64,000 nt of DNA from Plectrocnemia conspersa (taxonomy: Eukaryota > Arthropoda > Insecta > Trichoptera > Polycentropodidae): NCBI GenBank assembly GCA_009617715.1, contig VTFK01000004.1, forward strand, positions 1,178,001-1,242,000, given 5' to 3'. Each line of letters opens with the position of its first letter. Within the stretch, counting starts at the first letter, position 1. The notes beneath the pieces were generated by a model. That model worked only from the letters and a program-made list of their open reading frames with translations, searched no databases and had not been told where the DNA came from. Below are positions 1 through 11,095 of this stretch, piece by piece. The position numbers and the translations under genes were made by a program.

Positions 1-299
1 AGTTAGTATAGAATAATATGCTAGTACAAATGTGAAAGTAAACAGGTTGGCTTAAGTGGATGGGTGGCCTTGAGTTAAACTTCTAACTTCCACCTTCTTC
101 TGTTATAATATTAATATATTAAATCTTAGACAGGTAAAGATCTAATAAGTATTTTTTTTTGGGTAATCAGATGTCAGATTAAACTGCTCTAATTTTACTT
201 TTTTTTTGTTTGTTTTGGGTTTTGACGTTGAAGAGATATGCAATCAAAATAGACGCCGGAAAATGCTGTTAATATTTTATTATTAAGTTTTACTTGAAT

Positions 300-620
300 T
301 GTAAATATTTTATAAGTCTGAGCGCTCGCGGTGTCCTGTGAATGATCCGCCGAGGTCTCTCGTGTTTATTGTTGTTGCTTGTGATAGTTCTTAAAACGGT
401 TGACCTGTCCATATAAAATCGGTTTGAATCGTGATCATCCGCTCTTAATGTGTGTGATCGTCTCTGGACCTCTTATCTTAAAATGGTTGATCGTCTGCCG
501 ATGTGACAGTGTCAGATCTTTTATACTCTTTATTCAAGACGTCTCTATCAAATCACCGATGCGGATGTTGGTTGAATAACTGCATCGCTTGCACGTTCGA
601 TCAACTAAATAAAATACGCG
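300..620. other. GC-elevated island, candidate regulatory DNA
   Basis: This stretch has clearly more G+C and CpG than the A/T-rich flanks and no usable open frame. It contains an imperfect 20-bp direct repeat (CTTAAAACGGTTGACCTGTC near 391 and CTTAAAATGGTTGATCGTCT near 477) and a forkhead-like TGTTTATTG at about 363. Composition and motifs are seen directly; a regulatory role is inference. Confidence 0.3.
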
Positions 621-802
621 TTAAATAAGTGAAACTGAAATAATAACTTATTTCGAAATCGTTAACTCAAAAGGAGACATTTGTTTGATGAGCATTGTCC
701 AAGGTCTTATATTGAAACGTTTTTTTAGGATTCAATGATTTATTGTATCCGTGATGTTTTGCAACATTCTTTCAATGCCGTAGAATATTTACAGTAATGT
801 TT

Positions 803-910
803 TTTTTTCTGGTCGTAACGAGGGCTTTTGTGTGGTCCATCCTTTACGTTTCTATTGTATTGTTTTCTTGTTGATTCATGAGCATTTTAGTCACAGCTAA
901 TTAACGCAAA
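803..910 (+). repeat. Dispersed repeat family 1, copy 1
   Basis: A segment centred on GTAACGAGGGCTTTTGTGTG recurs at 14952-15055 in the same orientation. The match runs through the following hundred bases, including a shared GTCACAG block, with scattered substitutions and small indels. No coding content is visible and I do not recognise the family; it could be a piece of a nonautonomous transposon or retrotransposon UTR. Confidence 0.75.
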
Positions 911-1224
911 ACTCCACATGACTTATTGCATTGTTGTAATATACAAATTCATTTTTAGAGTGGATCGGTTTATGGTATTTTCAGAAACTATAAATTTTAG
1001 TGCATCCCACTAAAAATATTAACGAATAATAAGACAAATATTTTAATATCCAAATATTTGGATTAGAGATTTTGATTGCCACTGAGCTTTTTATTGACAA
1101 GGACTTAAATTAATATAATCTATAACTAGCTTAAAAATAAACAATTATATTACATTTTTTTATGGTCTTATAGCTAGCTTACCTTTTCTATATATACAAA
1201 ATTAGCATATATCGAAAGCCATAA

Positions 1225-1500
1225 AATACGTGCGGCTTACAAAAAATCTGATGACGTGATGTGATTAATGCGCGGATCTACCGTTTAATTCTGAATATTC
1301 AGAACGGATTTGGTACGATATGAAATATGAAATGAGTGAGGAAAAAATACGTAAAACAAGCCGGGCATTGTCTCCTAAAACACCGTCGGGCCGGTGTGGA
1401 AAAACGTAACGACTTGACGATGTGAAATATGAACGAGTTGGTCGTTTTGACAGCGACGGCATATTAATCATCCCGCTGGTACAGGAGAAGAGAGAATATT
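1225..1500. other. GC-elevated island with a 16-bp palindrome
   Basis: This is a CpG-containing island inside A/T-rich DNA. TTCTGAATATTCAGAA at 1289-1304 is a perfect palindrome. GTGATTAATGCG just before it contains a homeodomain-type GATTAA core. The 68-codon minus-strand frame across it shows no recognisable domain and is probably chance. Candidate regulatory element. Confidence 0.3.
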
Positions 1501-1885
1501 AAAAAATCTCTCGCTAGATTTTGAAATAAAGTTTTGCTAAGGCGCGATACTCCTCGCACCTTAATTTACCAATTTGGGCAAAGTTGTTTCTAACAAGAGA
1601 AAATACTGCGAGTAGCAATCCGTTTCAATAATGAGACATACGTATACTAGAAAGACGTTAATTTATTTATTAAAATATACGATTCTTAAAATCAAATCAA
1701 GAATGATAAAGCTATTAATATGAATCGAATGTGATATTATCGAATCTTGATACTGACCCCAACATGAAGGTCAAAAATATATAATATATATATTTATTAT
1801 ATAATATATTTTAAAACGCCCGTTAATCAAACTATTTATTTTTTTATTTCAAAACCTCACATATCCTTTTTTCATTGTGTCGCGC
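1500..1885. other. A/T-rich stretch, no feature seen
   Basis: This is A/T-rich DNA with a TATATA-type run around 1780-1812. I see no open frame, repeat match or structured element. Confidence 0.5.
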
Positions 1886-2170
1886 ATATTTCATTGAAAG
1901 AGAGGTAGGGGTAGAAATGTTGAAAACGGTCAGTGAATGACAATGACCGTCGGTCATTATTATTTACGTCACGCTCGGCGGGTAAAATCGAAAAAGGTCA
2001 TATCGCTTTTGTTGAGAGACATTATAAATTTGTTTTCGGGTGGGCCTCGCCAAATATTTTCGCAACTGGCGTAGGGTAAGGGAAAATAGGGCAGTGTCGA
2101 TGAGTCGAAACGTCAAACCTTTGCGGTCGGCGAAAAGTCGAAACGATTCAGTACGGTCTGGCGATTAAAA
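1885..2170. other. GC-elevated island with everted TGACC half-sites
   Basis: Higher-G+C DNA carries AATGACCG-T-CGGTCATT at 1942-1958, a perfect inverted repeat around one base. The TGACC/GGTCA halves resemble nuclear-receptor half-sites (established for the AGGTCA family), but their spacing is not a standard element. There is no coding frame. Candidate regulatory DNA, inferred from composition and this motif. Confidence 0.32.
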
Positions 2171-2560
2171 AGGTCCATTTTAAAACTAAAATATGTGTGT
2201 CTTAATATTTAATAACTTGTATAGATTTATAAAACAATAAATATTATCCCTTTTAATAATAAACTAACATATATCAAAAAGCGGATTTGTTATGTTAGTG
2301 CAAATAAAATATTTTATATTTAAATTTTATGTTTCAAATGTTTTTTTTTTAGTTTTGTTACTCCTCTGAAATGTATTTTTTACTGATTCTTTAAATTTAA
2401 ATATTGCACGATCTTAATAAATCCGTAAGAGTCGTGTGTAGTCGCTTCAGTAGTAGATCTTTGGTTGAATTGGTAGGTCGTTTTTAAGTAGACGTCAGTA
2501 GTGTATCGTCAAAGTAGTCCGAGCGCCAAAGCGTTGTGGATTTGAGTGTGTTAATTTGCT

Positions 2561-2857
2561 TTCGTGGCACGTTATATACACCGTCGTGTGAGCACGCCAT
2601 AGCCCCACCACGTAAGTTGGAAGGGATCGCGAGAATGCGGGCGTACTTTTCGATGACTGCTAGGTCCGCAATTACTGCTCGGGCGAATTCAGACGCGCGT
2701 GTGCTGTATGTTTTGCCTTGTTTTAATATATATTTTGGCACGGTATATAGACCATAGTGTGAGTACGCCGTAACCCCACCACGTACATTGGAAGGGATCG
2801 TATGAAGGCTAGCGTACTTTTCGACAGCTGGTAGGTCCGCAATTACCGCCCGCGGGA
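2561..2857. repeat. Two-copy diverged tandem repeat, 171-bp period
   Basis: Two units of about 120 bp (roughly 2561-2685 and 2732-2857) align at a constant offset of 171 bases with no net indel. Shared blocks are CCCCACCACGTA, TTGGAAGGGATCG, GCGTACTTTTCGA and TAGGTCCGCAATTAC. The units are G+C-richer than the surroundings, and the spacer between them is A/T-rich. Short frames on both strands across it are by-products of the composition. It is either a local duplication or a remnant of a longer array. Confidence 0.8.
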
Positions 2858-2869
2858 CTATATATATTT

Positions 2870-4370
2870 TAAGTCGCTACATCACTAATCATATAAATAG
2901 TGACAAATTATACATAAATAACTATAGATTGGTTGTAGGCTCTCAGCTCTTATAAATTATTCAGAATTATCCATAAATATGTCTTCAATCATTTTGTTAA
3001 GTAAATGACATGAGTTACGTTTTTTCGTTACATTGTTACTAACCTTTGGTATTCAACCAAAACAGTGTTAAAATCTCTTAATGCGAAAAAACAAGTATAC
3101 GTTATATATAGATTTTGAGAAGGTTTTTGCCAAGGTTTGTCATGGGTTATTTACTATCAGTGCCAGTTCGTCTATATAGGCTGCATGCTGCAGCCCTCAC
3201 AGTATAAAATTAAGGTTTCTGATTTAAATATTTTTCATATCTAACTTAGTCAAGTTAACTTGGTTAATTATTTTTGTCAAGGATAATATTTTATATTGTG
3301 CATATTTTAGTTAAATTAAGAATATTTTGTTTATTGTTTCAACTTTTATTGCTGCAGTTTTTCCACAATAAATATTATTGCTTATATGTAATTAAAATTT
3401 TGGATCTTAGTTGTTCAGATGATCTAACCAGTTATCATTTAGTTATTTAAGTAATCGTCACAGCTTATAAACTATAGCAGCCGATTGTCAAAATAATATT
3501 TTACCCCTTTGGGTTTTATTTCAATAATAAAAATAATTTACAGAATAGTGTATTTAATATATATTTAATTACCATTTTTATGTTTACAATAAATTATTAG
3601 CAACAACAAATAAAAATAAAAATACAAGAAACAAAAATTATAAGTGATAATAAATTAAAACAAATATTTTCATTTACGAAATATCTTATTTAAGCAGTTT
3701 TTAATTTTAAAAAAACCGAAAACCGGTTTTTAGTGACATTTTTCACAATATTGACGCATTCGTTTACCCTGTTTTTATGATAGTTTTTATTTAATTCTAA
3801 TTCACCATAGTTTTGACGATAATTTTTATTCTATTTTAATAAATATTGTGGGATTTTTTATAATTTTTATGGCAAAATGTGTCTTGCAAGCGAACAGCTG
3901 CGTAACGAAACTACTAAATTTCTTTCCTCACCAAGTTTATTTAAACTATGCGTTTGCTGGCTATATGTTTTGTTTGCTTATTAATTCGATACAGTTCTGT
4001 GCGTTTTTGCATTCTCTTTTTAATTAGTTTATGCAGTGTCGAGTAATATTTTTTACGTCCAACTTTATACTTGACGATTTTTTGAATATAATTTCTAAGT
4101 GAATGAATTCATAGAATTCTGATTTCCATACTAACATTATACCAATAAAATTACATTTATTGTACAATTATATTTACCCTTAAATTTCAAATATTGACCG
4201 AGCAGTTTTTTATAAAAAAAATGTATATTTTTATTAACTGAGAACCAAAATATTTTTATAAGTCGATATTTTACATACACGTGTTATTTAGATTTTTCTA
4301 AGAATAACAATGTGTGTTTGCCTATGAAGTGATAATTTTATTTCAAGAAATATCAATGTTTGACACATCT
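2870..4370. other. A/T-rich stretch with one weak reverse-transcriptase relic
   Basis: Apart from the short reverse-transcriptase-like segment annotated at 3083-3165, I see only A/T-rich sequence here, with many poly-A and poly-T runs and no long open frame. Confidence 0.45.
3083..3165 (+). pseudogene. Possible non-LTR retrotransposon RT relic
   Basis: One frame reads YTLYIDFEKVFAKVCHGL. This resembles the first catalytic motif of non-LTR reverse transcriptases (YxDFxKAFDxVxHxxLL), with the catalytic Asp present (IDFEK). Frame continuity is lost on both sides. Similarity is by eye over fewer than 20 residues, so chance cannot be excluded. Confidence 0.35.
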
Positions 4371-4735
4371 GCCTCGAAGCGTCAATAAGCTTCCGTCAAA
4401 AAATGTTTGCAAGTATTGTATTGTAACGAACGCGGTGTTGTCAGCGGTCCAATAAAGGTTTAACGGTAACGCTAGGATTTGTATAATATTTTAGGCTTAA
4501 TTGGTTTAGGGGTGGGTTGTGTTGTTAATTAAAAATTACGACCCCTATCGGCGTGTCGAGTTTTACGCCGCGACTATCAAGGGTGTAATTGCGCGCGACG
4601 TTGATTGATCATTGACGTGCATTGCACGAACTAGAGTGATCAAATTCGAACAATTTGCGTCGAATTACAGCAAGAATGTGGAGTGTGATTAATCGTTTCA
4701 CTGCCGACGAGTGTGCCAAACGATAAATATGCATT
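4370..4735. other. GC-elevated island with homeodomain-like sites
   Basis: This CpG-bearing island has TTAATTGG, TTAATTAAAAATTA, TGATTGATCATTGA and GATTAATCG, i.e. clustered homeodomain and Exd/Pbx-type cores, within about 250 bases. No open frame or splice structure is visible. Of the islands here it is among the more enhancer-like, but that reading is inference from motif density. Confidence 0.35.
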
Positions 4736-4933
4736 TTTTGCGGTAATAAAATAGCTACGACCATTTATAAGATAGCAACAATTAATTTCTATGTGGAAGT
4801 AAGGGCTTTAAATAATATTAGACGTATTGAGTCAATGTATTCAGTACTTGAATGTTTATTGACTTAAAAGGAAGATCATAATTTTAGGTTCATGCATTTC
4901 CCCTGGCCTAGTGGAATTTATTTATAGTTTAGA

Positions 4934-6900
4934 CTAGGGGTAGGCAATTGTTTAAGAGGCCGGGCCAGATTGATTATTTCTTGAACTTTGATTATTAATC
5001 GAGGGGTTTTTGGCTGAATCAGTGCCTCACTATTCTATTTTACATAAAATAAAATAATTCATTAGTGACATTAATTAAAAAGCAAGAAATTGAATCGAGC
5101 ATTACCACTTTATACAAGCAATAGTGAAAATTTAATTACGATGGGCGCCTTGAATTTTTTAAGCTAACTTTAAAATTACTAAAAAAAATTATAAAAAAAA
5201 AGATTTTAATTCAATTTTTTTTCTGTAATATATACTAAGTAATCATGATGAATAAATCATAATTAGCACTGCAGGCAAGTTTTTAAAATTCTAGATAATT
5301 TGAAGAAGTAAATTTAAACCCTAATGGACCCTTTGATTAAAAAGCATAGTAGAAATAATACAAATGTTTATTAAATTGTCTTTAACATACAAAAAATAAA
5401 TAAACTAATAACAATATATATATATATATATATATAGATACAATTATATAAAAGGTTATCCAAATTCCGCATAGTGGTTTATTAACACAATAAAATAAAA
5501 AAAGTTTGAGAGAAAAAAATGGGTATTTACATGGGTTTAAAAAATTTAAAAATTACATATTTACACACTTCGATTTAAAGTCAGGCCCTGGTTTAAATGC
5601 GTAGAATTGGATGTAAATTGTTATTAGAGATCTGAAAGCGATATCTTATTTTGTTTTAGTTCATTACAAATCTTTCGCATTGGCACATCAAACCAACCTA
5701 AATTATTATTTACTTGAATTTTTAATTCCTTAAATCTCTTATGTCTTAAAACCGCAAAAAATCTAAAATTGCCATTGTTTCAAATTTGTTTTTAAGAAAA
5801 TTATCGCATTGCAATTAAATTGCTTTTAATTAAATTTTTTATAGAACTTTTATCACATCAAATAAAAATGGCGAACTAAACATAAATAAATAAATCGTCG
5901 ATATCAATATGAAGGTTTGAAATAATTAAACTGTAATTTCAAAAATCTGTGGTACCGAAATTTCTGTAATATTTTGTCATATTACAAAAGTGATTGTGTT
6001 TTCCTTCTCTAAGATTTTTAGAAAAAAGTAATAATTTGGCATTAAATACTCTTATATATTATTCAATACTTATCTCATTTCAATCATTTGAAATATAAAC
6101 CGAAAAAAAAATGCTTGGCCAAACAGTTTTTTTTTTTATTTGGATCGATTGATTTGACTGTATCACTGATTCGTTTTATAAACCTGATATTTTTTAAGTG
6201 TATTTTGGGAAAGTATCTGTTGTTATTTTGATAATATTTTTTTAACCTTTGCGTAAATCAGTAAGACATTTTTTAACTTCAAGAAAAATATTCGCTTGTA
6301 ATAGTATCTTTCATTGCTCCTAAGCTTGCTAATTCTTTAATTATTTTAAATTTATCGATTATTTCTCTAAAACATATTGCAAGTAGAGTAGTACCCATAA
6401 TATTAATACCTTCATCTTAACTTTTCAGTATTTTTTGTAATTGAGATTTTGTGAAATATCATTGATACGTCTTGTAAAAATAAATTTCGAATTCAAAAAG
6501 GTTATTTTGGTTAGAATTGAATCACTCTGCTGTAGAAATTATGAAATATTTTATAAGTTCACCCTCTGATAATGATTTATTGACTTTAAAATTCTATGTG
6601 AAATTAAGTAACTAGCCTTAGCTATGTCAAGTGCTGTAGAATTTAGTTTACTAAATTTCTAGTGTTGTTTCTATAAATTATTTAAAAAAATTAGAACGTA
6701 CTTAAAACATTTATCTCTTTGTTTTACAATTTTTTTGTATTTTTTCTGATGTTTCGATTAAAAGTGTCTTATTAAATTATACTATTTAAAATAAATTTAT
6801 TACTTGTACATTACAAACATAAAAAATACTGTTGTAGGGAGTAAATAAATATTTTCTTTTCACACATTTAAAAAATTACAACGCTATTCAATGGGTTCAT
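4934..6900 (-). mobile_element. Decayed hAT transposon (GTF2IRD2/ZBED5-like transposase)
   Basis: The left end begins CTAGGGGTAGGCAATTG followed by AGGCCGGGCC, the type of terminus seen in hAT elements (CAGGGGTGGGCAA...GGCCGC). Reading the minus strand, relic transposase is colinear. An N-terminal stretch lies near 6650-6600. TRRINDISQN near 6470-6440 matches the TVKRRIDDMS motif of the GTF2IRD2/ZBED5/SCAND3-like group. MGTTLLAICFREI lies near 6400-6360. A more C-terminal piece with GWFDVPMRKICNEL lies near 5690-5650. Stops and frameshifts separate all pieces, so it is inactive. The right boundary is approximate; no matching right terminus or target duplication was found. Confidence 0.6.
5413..5436. 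repeat. (TA)n microsatellite
   Basis: An uninterrupted TA dinucleotide tract of about 12 units lies inside the decayed hAT remnant. Confidence 0.9.
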
Positions 6901-7014
6901 TCCTAAAAATATTTATCTCAATAAATACGGCAATTTACTTTAATCGTTTGATTGTAATAAAATAATTGACGACTGCTATTTGCATCGAGATAATTTTTTG
7001 TATACATATCGCTA

Positions 7015-8075
7015 AAAATAGGCATTCTAATTTATTGATGATTTTCACTTCTTGAGAAATGACAATTCTCGACTTCGCTTGTCAAATTTTTCGAGAATTC
7101 TGAAGAAATTTTGATAAATAAAAAAATGTATGTGGTACAGTATTACATATTATTTTTAAAAAACGCATGCCATCTAAAGTAGAATCATAATTTTTGGTTA
7201 AAAATTCGACTGTGGAAAAATTCTTCTCGTTTTGTGTTGATGTTGGTTTAAGCGACAACAAGGTACTGTAAATTATTCGTTCTCTTGCCCGTTGATTTAA
7301 ATATTTTGAGTTCTTTCTTTATTAATCTGTTAACATGTTGGGTTTCTTACACTACTCTCTGTAATGTTGAAAAAATATTTCTTTCTCTAATTGTTGCGCC
7401 AATGATAAATTTTGAATTTCTTTAATGGATTCTAATGATTCTAATGGAGTCGTGAGGGTCATCAGAATACGTCGAGCCATTAAATAAACTGCGAATATAT
7501 TTTGTCTATGTTTCACTTATTTATGTTTTTGAAGGATAACTAAAAAGTTACTCTTTTTTTGATTGGTGAAAGATTTTGGATTTTGCAAATATTTAATTAA
7601 TGACAGGAATGTCTGGTTTATACCACTATATAATTTATCTTTAAATGCTAGTTGAAATTTCGAGCTAAGCTCATAATTTATATTTTTCAATCGTTTTAGC
7701 AAAAATATTATTGTCCCTTCGGTTGTCAATAATAATCGTGAGACAATTGGCAATAGCAGCTGTTGTTATTTTACAAAAACATTATAAAAAAACTTTTTGG
7801 ATTATCGAATAATAGTCCTAAATTGATTTGCATTCTGCTTAATTTATTATTATTATAGCAAGTTCCTAGATCACCAAAGCAAAGATAAATCCTCCGGCCG
7901 GTTAGAGTAATAGAATATTGCAAAAAAATGTTGTTCATTTAAATACTTTTAAGTAGTTATATTTAAAACATACTTTAATACTTTTCAAATACTTTTAAGT
8001 AGTTATATAAGCAAAAATAAGGCGAGTTCGAGTGTTTTAAATTTGTAAAAAAATTGTCATTATCAGACCCCTATT
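7015..8075 (-). mobile_element. Decayed hAT transposon family B, copy 1
   Basis: The minus strand carries transposase relics. A 78-codon frame at 7753-7517 includes the segment LSLIKYLQNPKS. Downstream, about 7265-7140, the hAT C-terminal dimerisation region is readable as KPTSTQNEKNFSTVEFLT then NYDSTLDGMRFL, matching the family pattern KPTSxESERxFS...LDxLxFLK. A second copy in the opposite orientation lies at about 58985-59709. The two align at their interior (ACTCGAACTCGCCTTATTTT against ACTAGAATTCGCCTTATTTT), through AGGGGTCTGATAATGACAA, and at the 3' end. Multiple stops and frameshifts make it nonfunctional. Confidence 0.72.
7941..8008. repeat. 22-bp direct repeat pair
   Basis: The 22-base segment starting AAATACTTTTAAGTAG occurs exactly at 7941-7962 and again at 7987-8008, offset 46 bases, inside hAT copy 1. 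Copy 2 lacks the duplication, so it arose locally after the copies separated. Confidence 0.85.
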
Positions 8076-8239
8076 AAAACTATTCTGTTCCACTTTTATA
8101 AGTTTATATACATTTAATATAAAATAAACTTTAGATTGATCGACATTTTGTTGTAATCTAAATTCATGATGGATCACCATATATAACGAAACAGTCGATA
8201 CGTCAACGTATTCGCTTGTTATTCGACTTATAATCATCT

Positions 8240-8770
8240 AAACTACCGCTCAAAGCGTTTGTTTCTCCTTTTTCACGTTGTTTGCCAACCGATTAACTTG
8301 TACCGCCTCCGTGCCGCACACGTGCCATAAAAACACCCTAAAAAAAAAACAATTTCGTTTGTCCCGTCCCACGTGCTGTGCTGTGACCCGACGAAACAGA
8401 AAAAAAACACACATACACACGCGCCATATCAATCAGCGGGAATCAATGAAACAATTCACGTAAACCGAATTTTCCAAACACGCGTCACATTTTATTGTTT
8501 TATTCCGGGCGCGCGCCGCATACGAATGCAACGCGTTTTTTGTTCCTTTTCACTGGGTCCCAGTACCTTAGGGGTTGTTCCGTGAAAATTATTATAAGCG
8601 GCGTATGAGTTTCACGATCCGATACAAAGACACGTCTTCGGAAAATGTAAGGCAACGAGCTTTTCGCGTGACGAACGCCGGCTACTGTTTTAGGGGTGTT
8701 TTTTAGATGCCCTGACAAACGCCCGCTTGGCCTGCGGTCTCAACTTAATTACGTGAAAAAGCTGCGGATT
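8240..8770. other. GC-elevated island with two CACGTG E-boxes
   Basis: This is one of the most G+C-rich unique-looking blocks in the window. Two perfect CACGTG E-boxes lie at 8319-8324 and 8370-8375, about five helical turns apart. Overlapping short frames on both strands reflect the low stop density and have no recognisable domain. It may be an enhancer or promoter-like element; no TATA/initiator arrangement or transcript structure is evident. Confidence 0.35.
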
Positions 8771-8976
8771 TTTCGCTACACTAAAACCAGAAAAAATGTC
8801 TTAAATTCTTAACTAAAAAGTAAAAAATCAGTATTTTGAGGCCGAAGGAGTATGACTGCAGCTAAATTGATGCTGAAAACAGTTTATTTTATAAACATTT
8901 TCAAATAACTACATATAAAGAGAAATGTAGATCACACTATCAGGCGGTGGAGTTAAAATGACAGGTCTTAGAAGGC

Positions 8977-9140
8977 GTGTCGAGTAGTATTATTGTCGGC
9001 TGTGCTTTTGATCGAGCAGCTGGGATTTGTCGTGATGTGTTCTCATGATGCCCTCTGAACCATCCGCTGATATTGCTCGTCTTGATGCAGTATCTTGGCT
9101 AGTATCTGTTGTTGCGACTTAATGGCGTCTCCTATCTGTG
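8977..9140 (+). repeat. Dispersed repeat family 2, copy 1
   Basis: The segment matches 25274-25440 in the same orientation. Shared blocks are GTGTCGAG, TATTATTGTCGGCTGTG, GAGCAGCT, TGTCGTGATSTGTTCTC, ATGCYCTCT/ATGCTCTAT, CCGCTGAT/CTGCTGAT and a final GTCTCCT/TCTCTCCT block. The divergence is mostly substitutions. No known family is recognised; the relatively high G+C suggests a fragment of a transposon UTR or coding end. Confidence 0.75.
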
Positions 9141-9483
9141 AGATTAATTTGGTGAATCGCAGTTTCTTGTACGTCTACAAAATGTGTTCACCTTTCAAAG
9201 AAAGTGTTATATGTTGAAGCTCTAGTTCCGAGGTTAGCAAAACTATATATATTTATTTTGTTTTGTTTTTAGTTAAGCTTAAATTATTTAAGCTTTAGAT
9301 TTGCGAAGCTTAGGTAGTCGTTGTGTTGTCAACGATTAAGTTAAAAAAACTTTATAAACCCAAACTAATTGGTATTAAACATTTATTTAATGCTTTAATA
9401 TGCATTTAGCGTTGTCCGGAGTTCGCTAATATTTAATTTGAGATGTAACGCTTCAAGACATTCACGTTCTAGTATAAAAAACT

Positions 9484-9548
9484 TGTAAGACCACACAAAG
9501 TTCTGGTTTTATAAGTTTTATAACACCAGAACTTTGTGTGGTTTTATA
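9484..9548. repeat. Inverted repeat (hairpin) with 17-bp perfect arms
   Basis: ACCACACAAAGTTCTGG at 9490-9506 is followed, after a 19-base A/T-rich loop, by its exact reverse complement at 9526-9542. Pairing continues outward for several more bases with a mismatch (arms 9484-9506 and 9526-9548). There is no T tract or gene to suggest a terminator. It could be a foldback relic or a small-RNA-type hairpin. Confidence 0.85.
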
Positions 9549-9784
9549 TTGTAATATAATTAGTAAAAGGGGTTTTAAGCTTGATTAAGTAAGCCCTGAA
9601 ATTGACAAAATATACGAGATAATAAATAGTCACCTTCCTAAAATATTCGTTTATTTTTAACACTTATTTTTTATTTAAAACCACTTTTTTAAAATAATTT
9701 AGTAATTTCTTAAAAAAAATATTTGCGTTTTAAATAAACTATGGGGAAAATAATTATTATTAAATATAAAATAAAAATAATTAA

Positions 9785-10560
9785 TAAATATAACAGTTTA
9801 GCTTATGCAAAATCACTCAAAAGCACAGTAATTTTGTTATGAAAAAAATACAGGCCTTTTAATATTAGATATAGAATAAGCTTTTGATGCAGTATGGAAT
9901 GATGGTTTAATTTTTGTAATATACAAATATAAGACCAACATTTTTTTGCAATTAAAATTTATGTTGTTTCTCTAAATAATGAGTATCTGATATCCCGTTA
10001 ACTTCTAGCTGAAATCTCTTTTCTTGTTATCGAACGATATTCTAAAATTTAAAAATGCGTTAATCTATGTATGCTATCAATATCGTTATTATAACAAGGG
10101 CTTACAGCTTTAAACCAATTACGAAAAAATTATAAAATATATTGAAAATATATATTAATATTTCGAGATGTGGAAAATTAATATAAAAGAGTGAATTATA
10201 TTCACAAAACGCAGGCAAAATTCTCTACCGCCTCTCTTAAGTAAATGTAGCAGTTACGTTGAAAATTAATCAAGCGTTAAATTATTGGGTTTACGTCTGG
10301 ACCCTAAGCTTAAATTTAATAAACTCATTAAGGGCTTACTGCTTTGCATCGTTTAGACCGATATTCAATAGAAAGGTCGCGCTTTCTATAAACATATTTT
10401 TTTAAATATAAAAGCAAATAATTAGACCCATCTTAACATATGATTGCTTGGTGTGGAGTACCATATATATAATTTGCAAGTCATGCAAAAAAAGTTTGAA
10501 AATAATATACAACACACTTTATTGTAATAATCTTATTAAAAACGGTAATAGGGATTAAAA
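9785..10560 (+). mobile_element. Jockey-like non-LTR retrotransposon fragment 1
   Basis: The plus strand reads GLLILDIE*AFDAVWNDGL at about 9852-9908, matching the Jockey-clade RT motif LLDIEKAFDTVWHDGL with one stop. Further on, about 10205-10330, it reads RRQNSLPPL then VKLLGLRLDPKLKFNKLI, the conserved RT thumb-region block (VKYLGLxLDxKLxFxxHI). Later pieces (LLGVEYHIYNLQ, about 10450-10475) correspond to the following segment. The YADD region between them is missing or scrambled, so it is a deleted, inactive copy. It shares its upstream flank with the fragment at 18370. Confidence 0.78.
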
Positions 10561-11095
10561 ATTCTAAACTAGAAAATGCATAATTTCACTCACTCACTAA
10601 TTTATTGTGTTCGAGACTATTGCTTTAGAAGTTGAGATTAAATAATAATGGCTTAGTATCTTAAGTCAAATATATTTAAATTAGCACTAAATCCATTACT
10701 GCTTTTTATTTTACTTATATTTTAAATGGTTTTGAGTTTTTTTTATTAAATTGGAATACGATAATTTTTTAAAAAAAAAACACTGAGCTCTGATCTTCTA
10801 GTATGTTTTTAGTTCATATTCATTTTTTTATATTTTTTTAATATTGATACTAAATAATCATTTTTTAACAAATTTATAAAATCATCAATCTTTTTTATGT
10901 GAAACCAGATTTAAAATCTGCTGATTGTATGAATAGATTAAAAAAAATACAGCTACTCAAAATAACTCATAATATTTAAGTTTCCGCATAAATTATACAA
11001 TGCAATGGCTTAATCTTTGATTTATACTTTAATATATTATAAATAAAACACGACACTGTGTCAGTAACATAAAGCACTGTTAGGAAATCCAATTT
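10560..11095. other. A/T-rich stretch, no feature seen
   Basis: Poly-A/poly-T-rich DNA without an open frame. The first part may still be degraded retrotransposon 3' sequence. Confidence 0.4.
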
